From NCBI GenBank assembly GCA_934565425.1, contig CAKTHW010000033.1, positions 1 to 16,441 of the forward strand: a stretch of 16,441 nt of DNA, in the 5' to 3' direction. This DNA is from an uncultured Oscillospiraceae bacterium. GTDB taxonomy: Bacteria; Bacillota; Clostridia; Oscillospirales; Oscillospiraceae. A program made the translations under genes and the position numbers. Of the stretch, positions 1 to 8,118 are shown piece by piece (within the stretch, counting starts at the first letter, position 1; every line of letters begins with the position of its first letter). Below the pieces are notes generated by a model. The model ran no database searches. It was not told where the DNA came from and worked only from the letters and a program-made list of their open reading frames with translations.

Positions 1-170
1 GTGTAGGGACGAGGGTGACCCACGTGGAGACCCGCACCGGAGGGATAGGGGAACTCCACCAGGCCGTAGAACTTGGGCTTGCCCTTGACGAAGTTCTTGG
101 TCTGATAGGTCTTTTCTTTCTGCCACTTCTCTTGCCATTTCTTCTCAATGGCGCTGAAATCATACTTCAC
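1..170 (-). CDS. leuS: Leucyl-tRNA synthetase, N-terminal fragment (runs off window)
   Basis: Class I aminoacyl-tRNA synthetase that charges tRNA-Leu with leucine in the cytoplasm. Only the first 56 codons are inside the window. They carry the family's N-terminal signature: [15 protein letters not shown] at residues 39-53, in which HVGH (49-52) is the HIGH-type ATP-binding motif, preceded by the typical short [12 protein letters not shown] start. The start is a GTG at 168-170; a purine-rich AAAGGCGGG lies about seven bases upstream on the coding strand, and no ATG fits the family start. It follows rsfS by 44 AT-rich bases with no visible terminator, so it is probably the distal gene of the smc operon, although a local promoter in the gap cannot be excluded. 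Identity is confident from the motif; nothing can be said about editing or tail domains. Confidence 0.93.
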   Translation of the reverse strand, partial: MKYDFSAIEKKWQEKWQKEKTYQTKNFVKGKPKFYGLVEFPYPSGAGLHVGHPRPY

Positions 171-214
171 TTAAAATCCCGCCTTTATATTATTGTATAT
201 AGATTCAAATTTGA

Positions 215-592
215 TTACGCTTGTTCGTTTTTCGCTTCTTCCAGGAAGGGGGTGATGTCCACCTGGTCGGCATCCAGCCACATCCGTTCCAGGTCATAAA
301 ATTCCCGCTGCTCCGGCAGGAACAGGTGGATGATGACCGAGCTGTAGTCCAGCAGTACCCAGCCGCTGGTGCGTTCGCCCTCGATGTGGTGGGGCACTTC
401 CCCCAGCTTCTCTGCCGCTTCCTCGCAGGCGTCGGACAGGGTGCGCAGCTGGGTGGTGGATGCAGCGGAGCACATGATGAAGTAGTCCGCCAGGGTGGTC
501 ACGTCGGTGGTGTGCAGCACTTCAATGCGCATGGCACGCTTGGCGTCCAAGGCTTTGACGATGGCCGCGGTGAGTTCTAACGCTTCTGCCAT
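215..592 (-). CDS. rsfS: Ribosomal silencing factor RsfS (Iojap/YbeB family)
   Basis: Small protein that binds ribosomal protein uL14 on the 50S subunit and blocks 30S joining, lowering translation in stationary phase or starvation (known for the family). At 125 aa it has the usual length. Recognisable blocks are the N-terminal helix, TTLADYFIMCSAAS (32-45), EGERTSGWVLLDYSSVIIHLF-type core (71-91, one block) and EQREFYDLERMW (94-105), all hallmarks of Iojap proteins. The start is ATG with AAGGAG about twelve bases upstream. It lies 22 bases downstream of the nadD-yqeK fusion and 44 bases upstream of leuS. The order nadD-yqeK-rsfS is widely conserved in Firmicutes, which supports both the identity and co-transcription. 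Confidence 0.95.
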   Translation of the reverse strand: MAEALELTAAIVKALDAKRAMRIEVLHTTDVTTLADYFIMCSAASTTQLRTLSDACEEAAEKLGEVPHHIEGERTSGWVLLDYSSVIIHLFLPEQREFYDLERMWLDADQVDITPFLEEAKNEQA

Positions 593-614
593 AGTTTTTG
601 ATACTCCTTATCTG

Positions 615-1829
615 TTACGGTTCGCCCGGCAGCTTCACGCCCTGGCTGCGGAGCCAATCCCGTGCTTCTATCGTGCGGTAGTGGACTTCTCTGCCCTGGC
701 GCTGGGTGAATCGGATGGTGTTCTCCAGTCCCAGCAGCACCCCGGCGTCCAGATCTTTCATCGCCAGTCCATGGGCTTCCTCCGACCAGCTCCGGTGGGG
801 TTCGGCGTAGTCGGCGATGTAGATGATCTTCTCCAATAACGTCATGTCCGCCTTGCCGGTGGTGTGCCAGCAAATAGCCTGGCAGATGTCCTGGGGCATC
901 CCGAACATCCGCTCTGCCACCGCGGCTGCGGTCTTGGAGTGGAGCAAGGGGAGGGTTTTCTGTTCTACCCGGTCTAATAGGATACCATATTCCGCACATT
1001 TTGACAACTGTTTTGCCAGAGACCAATATTTTGTGCAGTCGTGGAGGATGGCCGCCTTCCGGGCGTCGGTCTCGTCCGCGCCCCAGCGCTTGGCCAGCTC
1101 CGCCGCCTCCCACTCCGTCCCCTGGACGTGGGGGACCCGCTTGGAATAGATCATGGAATAGGACACGGCCCGCAGGTCGGGCAGGGACAGCACTTTCAGG
1201 TCGGCGTGGGTGCCGTACAGCCCCTTGCGCAGGATGTAGCCGTAGATGGACGGGTCCAGGTAGTCCTGTCCGCCCCCGTTGGCCAGCGCCTGGCGCAGCT
1301 GTGTGGAGGACACCTCCACCAGACCGGGCAGGTCGATGACCTGCACGCGCACGCCGGTGCCGTAGGCGGCTTCCAGGTGGGCGGTCTGCCGGTCGAACAG
1401 GTCGATGGTGTCAGCCCGGTTGCGTCCGAAGGTGAGGATGCCGGAGCGCTTCAAAATCTCCTCCGGCTGGTACCAGCTGTGGAGGGTCAGGAACATATCC
1501 GTCCCCATCATGAGCCACAGCTCGTCCGTGGGGTAAACCTGGCGCAGCTGCCGCAGGGTGTCCGCGGTATAGCTCTTCCCCGTCCGGTGCATTTCCAGGT
1601 CGGACACCTCCACCACGTCCGGACAGTCCAGCCGGTCGCCCATGATGCGGGTCATGGCCAGCCTGTCCTCGTTGGAGACCGGGTTTTCCGGCAGCTCCTT
1701 GTGGGGTGGGATGCGGTCGGGGATGAGGAGGAGCTTGTCCAGGTGCAGGGTCTCGATGGCGGCTTTGGCCGCGGCCATGTGCCCTAGGTGGGGCGGGTTG
1801 TAGGTGCCGCCGAAGATGCCGATCTTCAT
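615..1829 (-). CDS. nadD: Fused nicotinate-nucleotide adenylyltransferase (NadD) and YqeK-type HD hydrolase
   Basis: 404 aa, two enzymes in one chain. Residues 1 to about 200 are NadD, which makes nicotinate adenine dinucleotide from NaMN and ATP in NAD synthesis: GGTYNPPHLGH (7-17, nucleotidyltransferase loop), MGTD (108-111) and SSTQLR (174-179). Residues about 205-404 match YqeK, an HD-domain hydrolase whose relatives cleave diadenosine tetraphosphate symmetrically. Metal-ligand candidates are H234, H263-D264, H297, H322 and D340, all present. In many Firmicutes these are adjacent separate genes (nadD, yqeK); here there is no stop or frameshift between them. The start was set at the ATG that overlaps the yhbY stop (ATGA); a longer open frame upstream lies inside yhbY and has no NadD homology. 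The HD half's substrate is inferred from the family. Confidence 0.93.
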   Translation of the reverse strand: MKIGIFGGTYNPPHLGHMAAAKAAIETLHLDKLLLIPDRIPPHKELPENPVSNEDRLAMTRIMGDRLDCPDVVEVSDLEMHRTGKSYTADTLRQLRQVYPTDELWLMMGTDMFLTLHSWYQPEEILKRSGILTFGRNRADTIDLFDRQTAHLEAAYGTGVRVQVIDLPGLVEVSSTQLRQALANGGGQDYLDPSIYGYILRKGLYGTHADLKVLSLPDLRAVSYSMIYSKRVPHVQGTEWEAAELAKRWGADETDARKAAILHDCTKYWSLAKQLSKCAEYGILLDRVEQKTLPLLHSKTAAAVAERMFGMPQDICQAICWHTTGKADMTLLEKIIYIADYAEPHRSWSEEAHGLAMKDLDAGVLLGLENTIRFTQRQGREVHYRTIEARDWLRSQGVKLPGEP

Positions 1830-2149
1830 CTCTTTTTCTGCTTGGGCTGGACCAGGACGATCTTGTCCGTCTTGCCCTTCTTGTGGCTCTGGCGATAGAG
1901 GACGAACTTGCTGCCGATGACCTGCACCTGCTCGCTGCGGGTGCGCTTGGACAGCTCGTCGCAAGCCTCCCGTGCGGACAGCAGGCTGTTCTCCAGCACC
2001 TTGCCCTTGATGAGCTCTCTTGCTTCCAGGGCGTCGTCCGCCTGCTTGACCAGGTTGTCGCCGATGCCGTCCTTCCCCACGGTCAGGATGACGTCCAGAC
2101 CGTTTGCCATGGCGCGCAGCTGGGCGCGCTGTTTGCTTGTCAACTCCAT
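1826..2149 (-). CDS. yhbY: YhbY-family ribosome assembly RNA-binding protein (CRM domain)
   Basis: 107-aa single-domain RNA-binding protein of the CRM/YhbY family, associated with pre-50S particles during ribosome assembly. Visible features are the N-terminal LTSKQRAQLRAMAN block, the GxxG-type loop GKDG at 25-28 in the setting LTVGKDGI, and a basic C-terminal tail rich in Lys (HKKGKTDK and PKQKKR) suited to RNA contact. The start is ATG; a CAGGAG sequence overlapping the upstream rdgB stop and an AGAGAAC nearer the start are possible ribosome sites. It follows rdgB after 10 bases and its stop overlaps the nadD-yqeK start by ATGA, implying translational coupling. yhbY next to nadD is a common Firmicutes arrangement. 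Confidence 0.93.
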   Translation of the reverse strand: MELTSKQRAQLRAMANGLDVILTVGKDGIGDNLVKQADDALEARELIKGKVLENSLLSAREACDELSKRTRSEQVQVIGSKFVLYRQSHKKGKTDKIVLVQPKQKKR

Positions 2150-2159
2150 AGGTTCTCTT

Positions 2160-2771
2160 TTACTCCTGTGTTTGGTCGGTTTTCTGTTCCAGATACGCCT
2201 TCAGCTGCCCGGCAAAATCCCGCAGGGCGTTGCCCCGGTGGGAGATGGCGTTCTTCTCCTCCGCCGTCAGCTGGGCGAAGGTCTTCTTCAGCTTGGGCAC
2301 GAAGAAGATGGGGTCGAAGCCGAAGCCCCCGTCCCCCATGGACGCAAAGGCGATGGTGCCGTTGCAGGTGCCCTCGGCGTCCAGCTGATCCCCGTTGGGG
2401 AAGCAGCAGGTGATGTGGCAGGTGAAATGGCAGGTGCGGGGGAACTGCCCCTGCATGGTGCGCAGGAGCAGCTGGTTCTTCTCCGGATGGGTCATGCCCG
2501 GCTCACCGTAGCGGGCGCTGTACACCCCAGGGCCGCCCTGGAGGGCGTCCACGCAGAGGCCGGAGTCGTCCGCGATGGCGGGCAGGCCGCTGGCCTCCAT
2601 GACCGCCTGGGCTTTGATTTTCGCGTTCTCGGCGAAGGTGGTGCCGGTCTCCTCCGGCTCCAAGTCCAGCCCCACGTCGGACTGCAACACCACTTCTACG
2701 CCCAGCTCGCCCAAAATCTCTTGCAGCTCGGCGAGCTTTCCTTTATTATGACTGGCCAATACAAATCTCAT
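2160..2771 (-). CDS. rdgB: XTP/dITP diphosphatase (RdgB/HAM1 family)
   Basis: Cytosolic nucleotide-pool sanitiser that hydrolyses ITP, dITP and XTP to monophosphates, keeping deaminated purines out of DNA and RNA. The 203-aa product carries the family motifs in order: SHNKGK (7-12), substrate- and metal-binding DDSGL (68-72), GVYSARYG (82-89), GFGFDPIF (149-156) and ISHRG (176-180). I chose the ATG at 2769-2771 because it begins exactly MRFVLASHNKGK, as in the family, and forms an ATGA overlap with the rph stop; the open frame continues 20 codons further into rph but without homology. A cluster of Cys/His (residues 114-123) is a mild oddity in the middle region. The rph-rdgB pairing is frequent in bacteria. 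Confidence 0.96.
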   Translation of the reverse strand: MRFVLASHNKGKLAELQEILGELGVEVVLQSDVGLDLEPEETGTTFAENAKIKAQAVMEASGLPAIADDSGLCVDALQGGPGVYSARYGEPGMTHPEKNQLLLRTMQGQFPRTCHFTCHITCCFPNGDQLDAEGTCNGTIAFASMGDGGFGFDPIFFVPKLKKTFAQLTAEEKNAISHRGNALRDFAGQLKAYLEQKTDQTQE

Positions 2772-3487
2772 AGCATTCTCCACAAAATCCGTCTCTGCAT
2801 CTGGGTCATCCGCTCCACGCCCTTCTTGCACAGCTCCAGCAGCTCCTGCTGCTGTTCCATGGTGTAGGTGTGGCCTTCGGCGGTGGCCTGTACCTCGATG
2901 AGGTTGCCGTCCTCGTCCATGACGCAGTTCATGTCCACGTCCGCGTGGGAGTCCTCGCTGTATTCCAAATCCAGCAGGGCTTCCCCGTCCACCAGACCGG
3001 CGGAAATGGCGGCCACATAGGTGGAAATGGGCATTTCGGGAATCTTTTCCTCCACCACCAAGCGATAACAGGCCAGCGCCATGGCCACAAAGCCGCCGGT
3101 GATGGCTGCGGTGCGAGTGCCGCCGTCGGCCACCAGCACGTCACAGTCCACGATGATCTGCCGGGGGCCAAGCTTTTTCAGGTCGATGGCGGCACGGAGG
3201 CTGCGGCCGATGAGGCGCTGGATCTCGGCGCTGCGGCCGTCCTTCTTCAGCTTGGAGACCTCGCGCTTGTTGCGCTCCTGAGTGGCCCGGGGCAGCATGG
3301 CGTATTCCGCCGTCACCCAGCCCTCTCCCTCGGGCACGTGGGGCGGCACCTTCTCTTCCACGGTGGCGGTGATATACAGGTAGGTGTTGCCCACCCGGAT
3401 GGTGCAGCTGCCTTCGGCGTAGGGGTTACACAGCGGGAAGATCTCTACGTCCCGTATCTGGTCTGCTTTTCGTTCGGTTCTTGCCAT
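2768..3487 (-). CDS. rph: Ribonuclease PH
   Basis: Phosphate-dependent 3'-5' exoribonuclease that trims tRNA 3' ends and takes part in rRNA turnover; it works as a ring hexamer. The 239-aa length is standard. Motifs: GEGWVTAEYAMLPRAT (54-69), the RNA-contact region GRSAEIQRLIGRSLRA (84-99), DGGTRTAAITGG (121-132) for phosphate binding, and the acidic catalytic EDSHADVDMN (178-187, with D179, D183 and D185). Start ATG with a strong GGAGGG site. It lies 17 bases after ftsY and overlaps rdgB by 4 bases. The C-terminus is arginine-rich (QMQRRILWRML). No unusual residue changes were seen. Confidence 0.97.
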   Translation of the reverse strand: MARTERKADQIRDVEIFPLCNPYAEGSCTIRVGNTYLYITATVEEKVPPHVPEGEGWVTAEYAMLPRATQERNKREVSKLKKDGRSAEIQRLIGRSLRAAIDLKKLGPRQIIVDCDVLVADGGTRTAAITGGFVAMALACYRLVVEEKIPEMPISTYVAAISAGLVDGEALLDLEYSEDSHADVDMNCVMDEDGNLIEVQATAEGHTYTMEQQQELLELCKKGVERMTQMQRRILWRML

Positions 3488-3504
3488 AACACATTCCCTC
3501 CTGT

Positions 3505-4371
3505 TTAGATCAATGCTTCTGCAAAGGCCATGGGGTCAAAGGGCTTCAAGTCATCCACCCCTTCGCCCACGCCGGCGTATTTGACGGGTACTTGCAGCTC
3601 CTGGGCGATGGCCACGGCGATGCCACCCTTGGCGGTGCCGTCCAGCTTGGTCAGGACGATGCCGGTGATGCCGCAGGTGTCCCGGAACTGCTTGGCCTGG
3701 ACCAGGCCGTTCTGGCCGGTGGTGGCGTCCAGCACCAACAGGGTCTCTCGGGAGCTGTCCGGGCACTCCCGGTCGATGACCCGGCTGATCTTGTTCAGCT
3801 CGTTCATCAGGTTGGCCTTGTTGTGGAGCCGTCCGGCGGTGTCCACCAGCACCACGTCCGTCCCCCGGGCTTTGGCGGCGGACAGGGAGTCGAACACCAC
3901 GGCGGCCGGGTCAGCGCCCTCCTTCTGGCGGACGATGTCCACCCCAGCGCGCTCCGACCAGATGACCAGCTGTTCAGCGGCCGCAGCACGGAAGGTGTCG
4001 GCGGCGGAGAAGAGCACCTTCTTGCCCTCCCCTTTCAGCTTGGAGCCAATTTTGCCGATGGTGGTGGTCTTGCCCACGCCGTTGACGCCGATGAAGAGGA
4101 CGACGGCAGGCTTGCCGCTCAGGTTCAGCGCCGGATCGCCCACCCGCATCATGTCCGCCAGGATCTCCTTCATGCACTCCCGGGCGCCTTCTACGTCCTT
4201 GATTTTTTCCGCTTTGGTGCGGGCACGGAGCTGATCGACCGCCTTGAGGGTGGTCTCTACCCCCATGTCAGCCAGGATCATGGATTCCTCCAGATTGTCA
4301 TAAAATTCATCGTCCAGCTTGGAAAAGCCCTTAAAAATGCCAATTTTTTTAATCTTATCAAACAGTCCCAT
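3505..4371 (-). CDS. ftsY: Signal recognition particle receptor FtsY
   Basis: SRP receptor GTPase that docks ribosome-SRP complexes at the membrane translocon. This 288-aa version has only the NG core. It lacks the long acidic A domain of E. coli FtsY; instead it begins with a short Lys- and Phe-rich amphipathic stretch (FDKIKKIGIFKGF, 4-16) that could serve as membrane anchor (inference). GTPase motifs: G1 GVNGVGKT (95-102), DTFRAAAAEQL (125-135), G3 DTAG (177-180), G4 TKLD (241-244) and the closing GVGEGVDDLKPFDP (267-280). Start ATG with AAGGAG eight bases upstream, 37 bases after smc. The smc-ftsY order is a typical Firmicutes arrangement, but neither ylxM nor ffh lies downstream here. 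Confidence 0.97.
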   Translation of the reverse strand: MGLFDKIKKIGIFKGFSKLDDEFYDNLEESMILADMGVETTLKAVDQLRARTKAEKIKDVEGARECMKEILADMMRVGDPALNLSGKPAVVLFIGVNGVGKTTTIGKIGSKLKGEGKKVLFSAADTFRAAAAEQLVIWSERAGVDIVRQKEGADPAAVVFDSLSAAKARGTDVVLVDTAGRLHNKANLMNELNKISRVIDRECPDSSRETLLVLDATTGQNGLVQAKQFRDTCGITGIVLTKLDGTAKGGIAVAIAQELQVPVKYAGVGEGVDDLKPFDPMAFAEALI

Positions 4372-4408
4372 TGGGTCACACTCCTTCTATCTCAACCTGA
4401 CGCTCCAC

Positions 4409-7400
4409 TCAAGTTGCGTTCAGGTGCAATTCCGTTTCCACTGCGTTCAAATCCACCGCCAGCACCTGGGACACCCCCCGCTCCTGCATGGTCACGCCGT
4501 AGAGGACGTCTGCTTCCTCCATGGTGCCCCGCCGGTGGGTGATGACGATGAACTGGGTCTGGTCGCTGATATTCCGCAGGTAGCGGGCGAACCGTGCCAC
4601 GTTGTTCTCATCCAGCGCCGCCTCGATCTCGTCCATGACCACGAAGGGGGTGGGACGGACCTTCAAGAGGGCGAAGTACAGGGCGATGGCCACGAAGGCC
4701 TTTTCCCCGCCGGAGAGCAGGGAGAGCACCTTGAGCGTCTTCCCCGGCGGCTGGACGCGGATTTCGATGCCGCAGTTCAAAATATCGCCCTCGTCCTCCA
4801 GCTCCAACGCCGCCTTGCCGCCGCCGAAGAGCTCCACGAAGGTCTCGGAAAAGGCGGTGTTGATGCGGGCGAACTGCTGGCCGAAAATGGTCTCCATCTC
4901 CGCCGTGATGCCGTCGATGATGCCGCTTAAATCTTCCTTGGCGGAGAGCACATCCGCGCGCTGGCCGGTCAGGTAGTCGTACCGCTCACTGACCCGCTGG
5001 AACTCGGCGATGGCGCCTAAGTTCACGTTGCCCAGATCCCGCATCTCCCGTTTCAGCTGGGCGATGCGGCGGGTGGCTTTGGCGTGGGATTCCAGCTCCT
5101 GGCGCAGGGGCTGGGCGCTGTCCACGGTGAGGGCGTAGCTGTCCCACAGCTTGTCCAAGATCTGCTTCTCCTCCATGGCCGCCGCCGCGTTCTTCTGCTC
5201 CAGGGCGGAACAGGCACGCTCCAAATGCAGCAGCTCCTGGTTCTTCTCCCGCGCCGCCCGGTCGGCCTGGCTGCGCTGGCCTTCCAACGCCAGCCGCTCC
5301 GCCGTCAGGGTCTGCATCTGCTCCGCCTGCTGCGCCTGAACGGTACGCAGGTGGGTCAGCTGGGTGCGGGTGTCCGCCATCTGCGCAGTCACCTGCTGAG
5401 CCTGGGCGTGGCACTGTGCCTGCCGGCTCTGCCAGCTGGCTCGGTCACCGGAGAGCAATCGTTCCATGTCCTGGAGCTGGGTCAGCGCCCGACGGGTGGT
5501 CTCCTGCTCGGCGGTCAGGGCGGCGTCCTGGGTGGTCAGCTCTGCCAGGGTCTGGCGCAGGGTCTCCCGCTGGGTTTGCAGCTGGGTCAGGGCGTCGGTC
5601 TGGGTGGCCTGCTGGGCAGCCAAGGTCTCAGACTGGGTTTGGAGCTGGGCGATGGTGACTTGCAGCGCCTCCAACTGCTCGTCCAACTGGTCGCTGCGCT
5701 GGGTGAGCTGGGTGAGCTGCGCCTGGGCGGTGGTCTGCTGCTCTTTCAGACCATCCAAGACAGCCTGCTGGCGTTCCCAGGCACTCTTGTGCTGGAACAC
5801 CTCCGCCTCCATGGCACGTCGGTTTTCCTGGGCGTCCTCTAACTCAGTCTCCCCCTGGCGTCGGGCACGGGCGGCAGTCTCTAGCTGGGTCTGTGCGTCC
5901 TTCTGCCGGTCAGCCAGCTTTTTGCGCTGCTGGTGGAGCCGCTCCAGCTCGCCCGCACGGGACAGGATGCCCGCCGCGCGGCTGTGGCTGCCGCCGGTCA
6001 TGCTGCCGCCGGGGTTGAGGACTTGGCCGTCCAGGGTGACGATCTTTAATTTGTAATGGTATCGCTTCGCCATGGCCAACGCCCGGTCGAAATCCTCGGC
6101 GATGACCACGGTGCCCAACAGGCGGGCAACGATATTGGCATAGCGCTGGTCGTACTCCACCAGGTCGCTGGCCACCCCCACGAAGCCGGGGCACCGGTCG
6201 ATGTCCCGCTCCCGCAGACGGTTGGGCTGGATGGTGGTCAGGGGCAGGAAGGTGGCGCGGCCGCCGTCCCGCTGTTTTAGATATTGTATGGCACGTTTGC
6301 CGTCGGTCTCGTTTTCCACCACGATATACTGCTTCGTGCCGCCCAAAGCAATTTCGATTGCCACGGCGTACTCGTCCGGCACCCGGAGCAGACCGGCCAC
6401 GGGGCCGTGGATGCCCTGCAGGGTCTTCCCTGACGCCCGCATGACCGTCTTCACCGCTTTGGAGTAGCCCTCATAGGCGCGCTCCATCTCCTCCAACATG
6501 GAAATGCGGCTGTCCAGCCCCCGTGCCTCCACGGTGAGCTGCTGCACCCGTTGGTTGGCTTGCTGTTCCTTGGCCACGCGCTGCTCCAGGCGCAACCGGT
6601 AACCTGCCACGGCGTTGTCCAGGTCGCGGAGCTGTTCCTGTGCCGTCTGCCACTGGGTCTGATATTCGTCCAGGGTGGTCTGGGCAGTCTGGATGCGCTC
6701 TTCCGCCGCCAGGAGCTGGCTTTTTAGGGCGGTGTCCTGGTCGAGCAGTCCCTGTGCCGCTGCGGTGAGGGCGCTGAGGGTCTCCTTGGCCTGGGCGGTC
6801 TGGGCGGCGCATTGCTGGGCTTGGGTCTGGGTGGCGGTCAGGGTGTCCTGTTGGCAGGTCAGCTGCTGTTCCAGTTGGGCGGACTGGGCTTCCTGGGCGG
6901 CTTTTTGTTCCGCCAGGGCGTTCCGCTGGGCGTCCAGCTGGGTCAGGCGCTGCTGGTGCTGGGTGACCTGTGCGGCCACCGAATCCGCTCGCTCCTGCTG
7001 CTGGGCGAGCTCTTGTTCCAGCTGCTCCGCCTGCTGGGTGCTGCTCTGGAGCTGGGTGGTCAGGACGGCCAGGTGGGACTCTTGGGCTTGAAGGTCGCCG
7101 GTCAGCGCCGCCGCCTCTTGCCGCAGGGTGTCCAAGGCCAGCTCCCGCTGCCGCATCTGCTCCCCCAACGCCTCCGCCTGGGCGTAGAGCTGCTCCTGTG
7201 CCTCCGCCGCTGACCCACGCTGCTGGGCGGCGTGCTCGGTGTCGGATAAAAGTTTTCGCTTCGTGCTCCGCAGCCCTTCCAGCTGCTCCAGCCACAGGGA
7301 CAGCTCCAAAATCCGCAGCTCGTCCCGGCAGCGCAGGTAGGTCTGGGCGGTCTCCGCCTGGGCGCGGAGGGGTTCCACTTGCAGTTCCAATTCGTCGATC

Positions 7401-7981
7401 TTGTCGCCGATGCGCAGGAGATTTTCCTCCGTCCGCGCCAGCTTCCGCTCCGCCTCCTCCTTCCGGTGACGGTAGCGGGAGATGCCCGCCGCTTCCTCAA
7501 AGACGCCCCGCCGCTCGGCGCTCTTGGTGGACAAAATTTCATCAATCTTGCCCTGGCCGATGATGGAGTAGCCCTCCCGCCCCAGGCCGGTGTCCATGAA
7601 CAGCTCGTGGATGTCCCGGAGGCGGCAGGAACGGCGGTTGATATAATACTCGCTGTCCCCACTGCGGTAGAACCGGCGGGTGACCATGATCTCCTGCTCC
7701 TCCAACGGGAAGCGATGCTGAGCGTTGTCCAGCACCAAGGACACCTCGGCGTAGCCCATGGGCTTGCGCTTCTGGGTGCCGGCGAAGATCACGTCCTCCA
7801 TCTTGCCGCCCCGCAGAGTCTTGGTGGACTGCTCCCCCATGACCCAGCGGATGGCGTCGGCGATATTCGATTTTCCGCTCCCGTTGGGGCCGACGACGGC
7901 GGTGATGGCCTGGTCGAAGGTGAGACGGGTCTTGTGTGGGAAGGACTTGAAGCCTTGCAGCTCTAGGGCTTTGAAATACAA
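4409..7981 (-). CDS. smc: Chromosome segregation protein SMC
   Basis: Condensin ATPase that compacts and segregates the chromosome together with ScpA and ScpB (not in this window). The 1190-aa product is full length. Head: Walker A GPNGSGKS (31-38), Q-loop region QGKIDEIL (143-150). Coiled coil about 165-500, hinge about 510-650 with GGRATFLPL (573-581), returning coil about 670-990, then signature LSGGEKAF (1089-1096), Walker B FVVMDEIEAALD (1113-1124) and THR (1148-1150). The coils are very rich in Gln, Ala and Thr. The start codon is TTG at 7979-7981: it gives YFKALELQGFKSF as in other SMCs and has AGAGGTG about five bases upstream, and no ATG fits. It is the first gene after the 8046-8074 promoter; rnc, often just upstream, is absent here. 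Confidence 0.97.
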   Translation of the reverse strand: MYFKALELQGFKSFPHKTRLTFDQAITAVVGPNGSGKSNIADAIRWVMGEQSTKTLRGGKMEDVIFAGTQKRKPMGYAEVSLVLDNAQHRFPLEEQEIMVTRRFYRSGDSEYYINRRSCRLRDIHELFMDTGLGREGYSIIGQGKIDEILSTKSAERRGVFEEAAGISRYRHRKEEAERKLARTEENLLRIGDKIDELELQVEPLRAQAETAQTYLRCRDELRILELSLWLEQLEGLRSTKRKLLSDTEHAAQQRGSAAEAQEQLYAQAEALGEQMRQRELALDTLRQEAAALTGDLQAQESHLAVLTTQLQSSTQQAEQLEQELAQQQERADSVAAQVTQHQQRLTQLDAQRNALAEQKAAQEAQSAQLEQQLTCQQDTLTATQTQAQQCAAQTAQAKETLSALTAAAQGLLDQDTALKSQLLAAEERIQTAQTTLDEYQTQWQTAQEQLRDLDNAVAGYRLRLEQRVAKEQQANQRVQQLTVEARGLDSRISMLEEMERAYEGYSKAVKTVMRASGKTLQGIHGPVAGLLRVPDEYAVAIEIALGGTKQYIVVENETDGKRAIQYLKQRDGGRATFLPLTTIQPNRLRERDIDRCPGFVGVASDLVEYDQRYANIVARLLGTVVIAEDFDRALAMAKRYHYKLKIVTLDGQVLNPGGSMTGGSHSRAAGILSRAGELERLHQQRKKLADRQKDAQTQLETAARARRQGETELEDAQENRRAMEAEVFQHKSAWERQQAVLDGLKEQQTTAQAQLTQLTQRSDQLDEQLEALQVTIAQLQTQSETLAAQQATQTDALTQLQTQRETLRQTLAELTTQDAALTAEQETTRRALTQLQDMERLLSGDRASWQSRQAQCHAQAQQVTAQMADTRTQLTHLRTVQAQQAEQMQTLTAERLALEGQRSQADRAAREKNQELLHLERACSALEQKNAAAAMEEKQILDKLWDSYALTVDSAQPLRQELESHAKATRRIAQLKREMRDLGNVNLGAIAEFQRVSERYDYLTGQRADVLSAKEDLSGIIDGITAEMETIFGQQFARINTAFSETFVELFGGGKAALELEDEGDILNCGIEIRVQPPGKTLKVLSLLSGGEKAFVAIALYFALLKVRPTPFVVMDEIEAALDENNVARFARYLRNISDQTQFIVITHRRGTMEEADVLYGVTMQERGVSQVLAVDLNAVETELHLNAT

Positions 7982-8045
7982 GAGGCACCTCTGATTCTGT
8001 CATACGAGTCATATAAAATGAGAAATTGCTATATCATGACATTTT

Positions 8046-8074
8046 ATTATAACAACACTGCGCCCGAAATTCAA
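8046..8074 (-). promoter_or_regulatory. Sigma-A-type promoter of the smc operon
   Basis: On the minus strand TTGAAT (8069-8074) and a perfect TATAAT (8046-8051) are separated by exactly 17 bases. Transcription would start near 8039, leaving about 58 bases of leader before the smc TTG codon. The surrounding 7982-8080 stretch is AT-rich and holds no gene. Confidence 0.8.
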
Positions 8075-8084
8075 TCATAAACAC

Positions 8085-8113
8085 AAAAAAGGTACGGCAA
8101 ATACCGTACCTTT
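8085..8113 (-). terminator. Intrinsic terminator of the marR-MATE operon
   Basis: Perfect 7-bp stem GGTACGG/CCGTACC (8091-8097 with 8104-8110) and a 6-base loop, followed on the minus strand by six T (8085-8090). It starts 8 bases beyond the MATE stop codon. The plus-strand flank also has five T, so it could work both ways, but nothing converges on it from the left. Confidence 0.85.
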
Positions 8114-8118
8114 TTCCC

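Noticed and set aside
171..214. Promoter for leuS in the AT-rich gap after rsfS
   Set aside because: A TACAAT-like hexamer exists but no -35 hexamer at suitable spacing; not called as a feature.
1830..1964. 45-codon N-terminal extension of NadD-YqeK
   Set aside because: The extension lies within yhbY in another frame; the ATG at 1829 begins exactly at the conserved MKIGIFGGTYNPPH and overlaps the yhbY stop in the usual ATGA manner.
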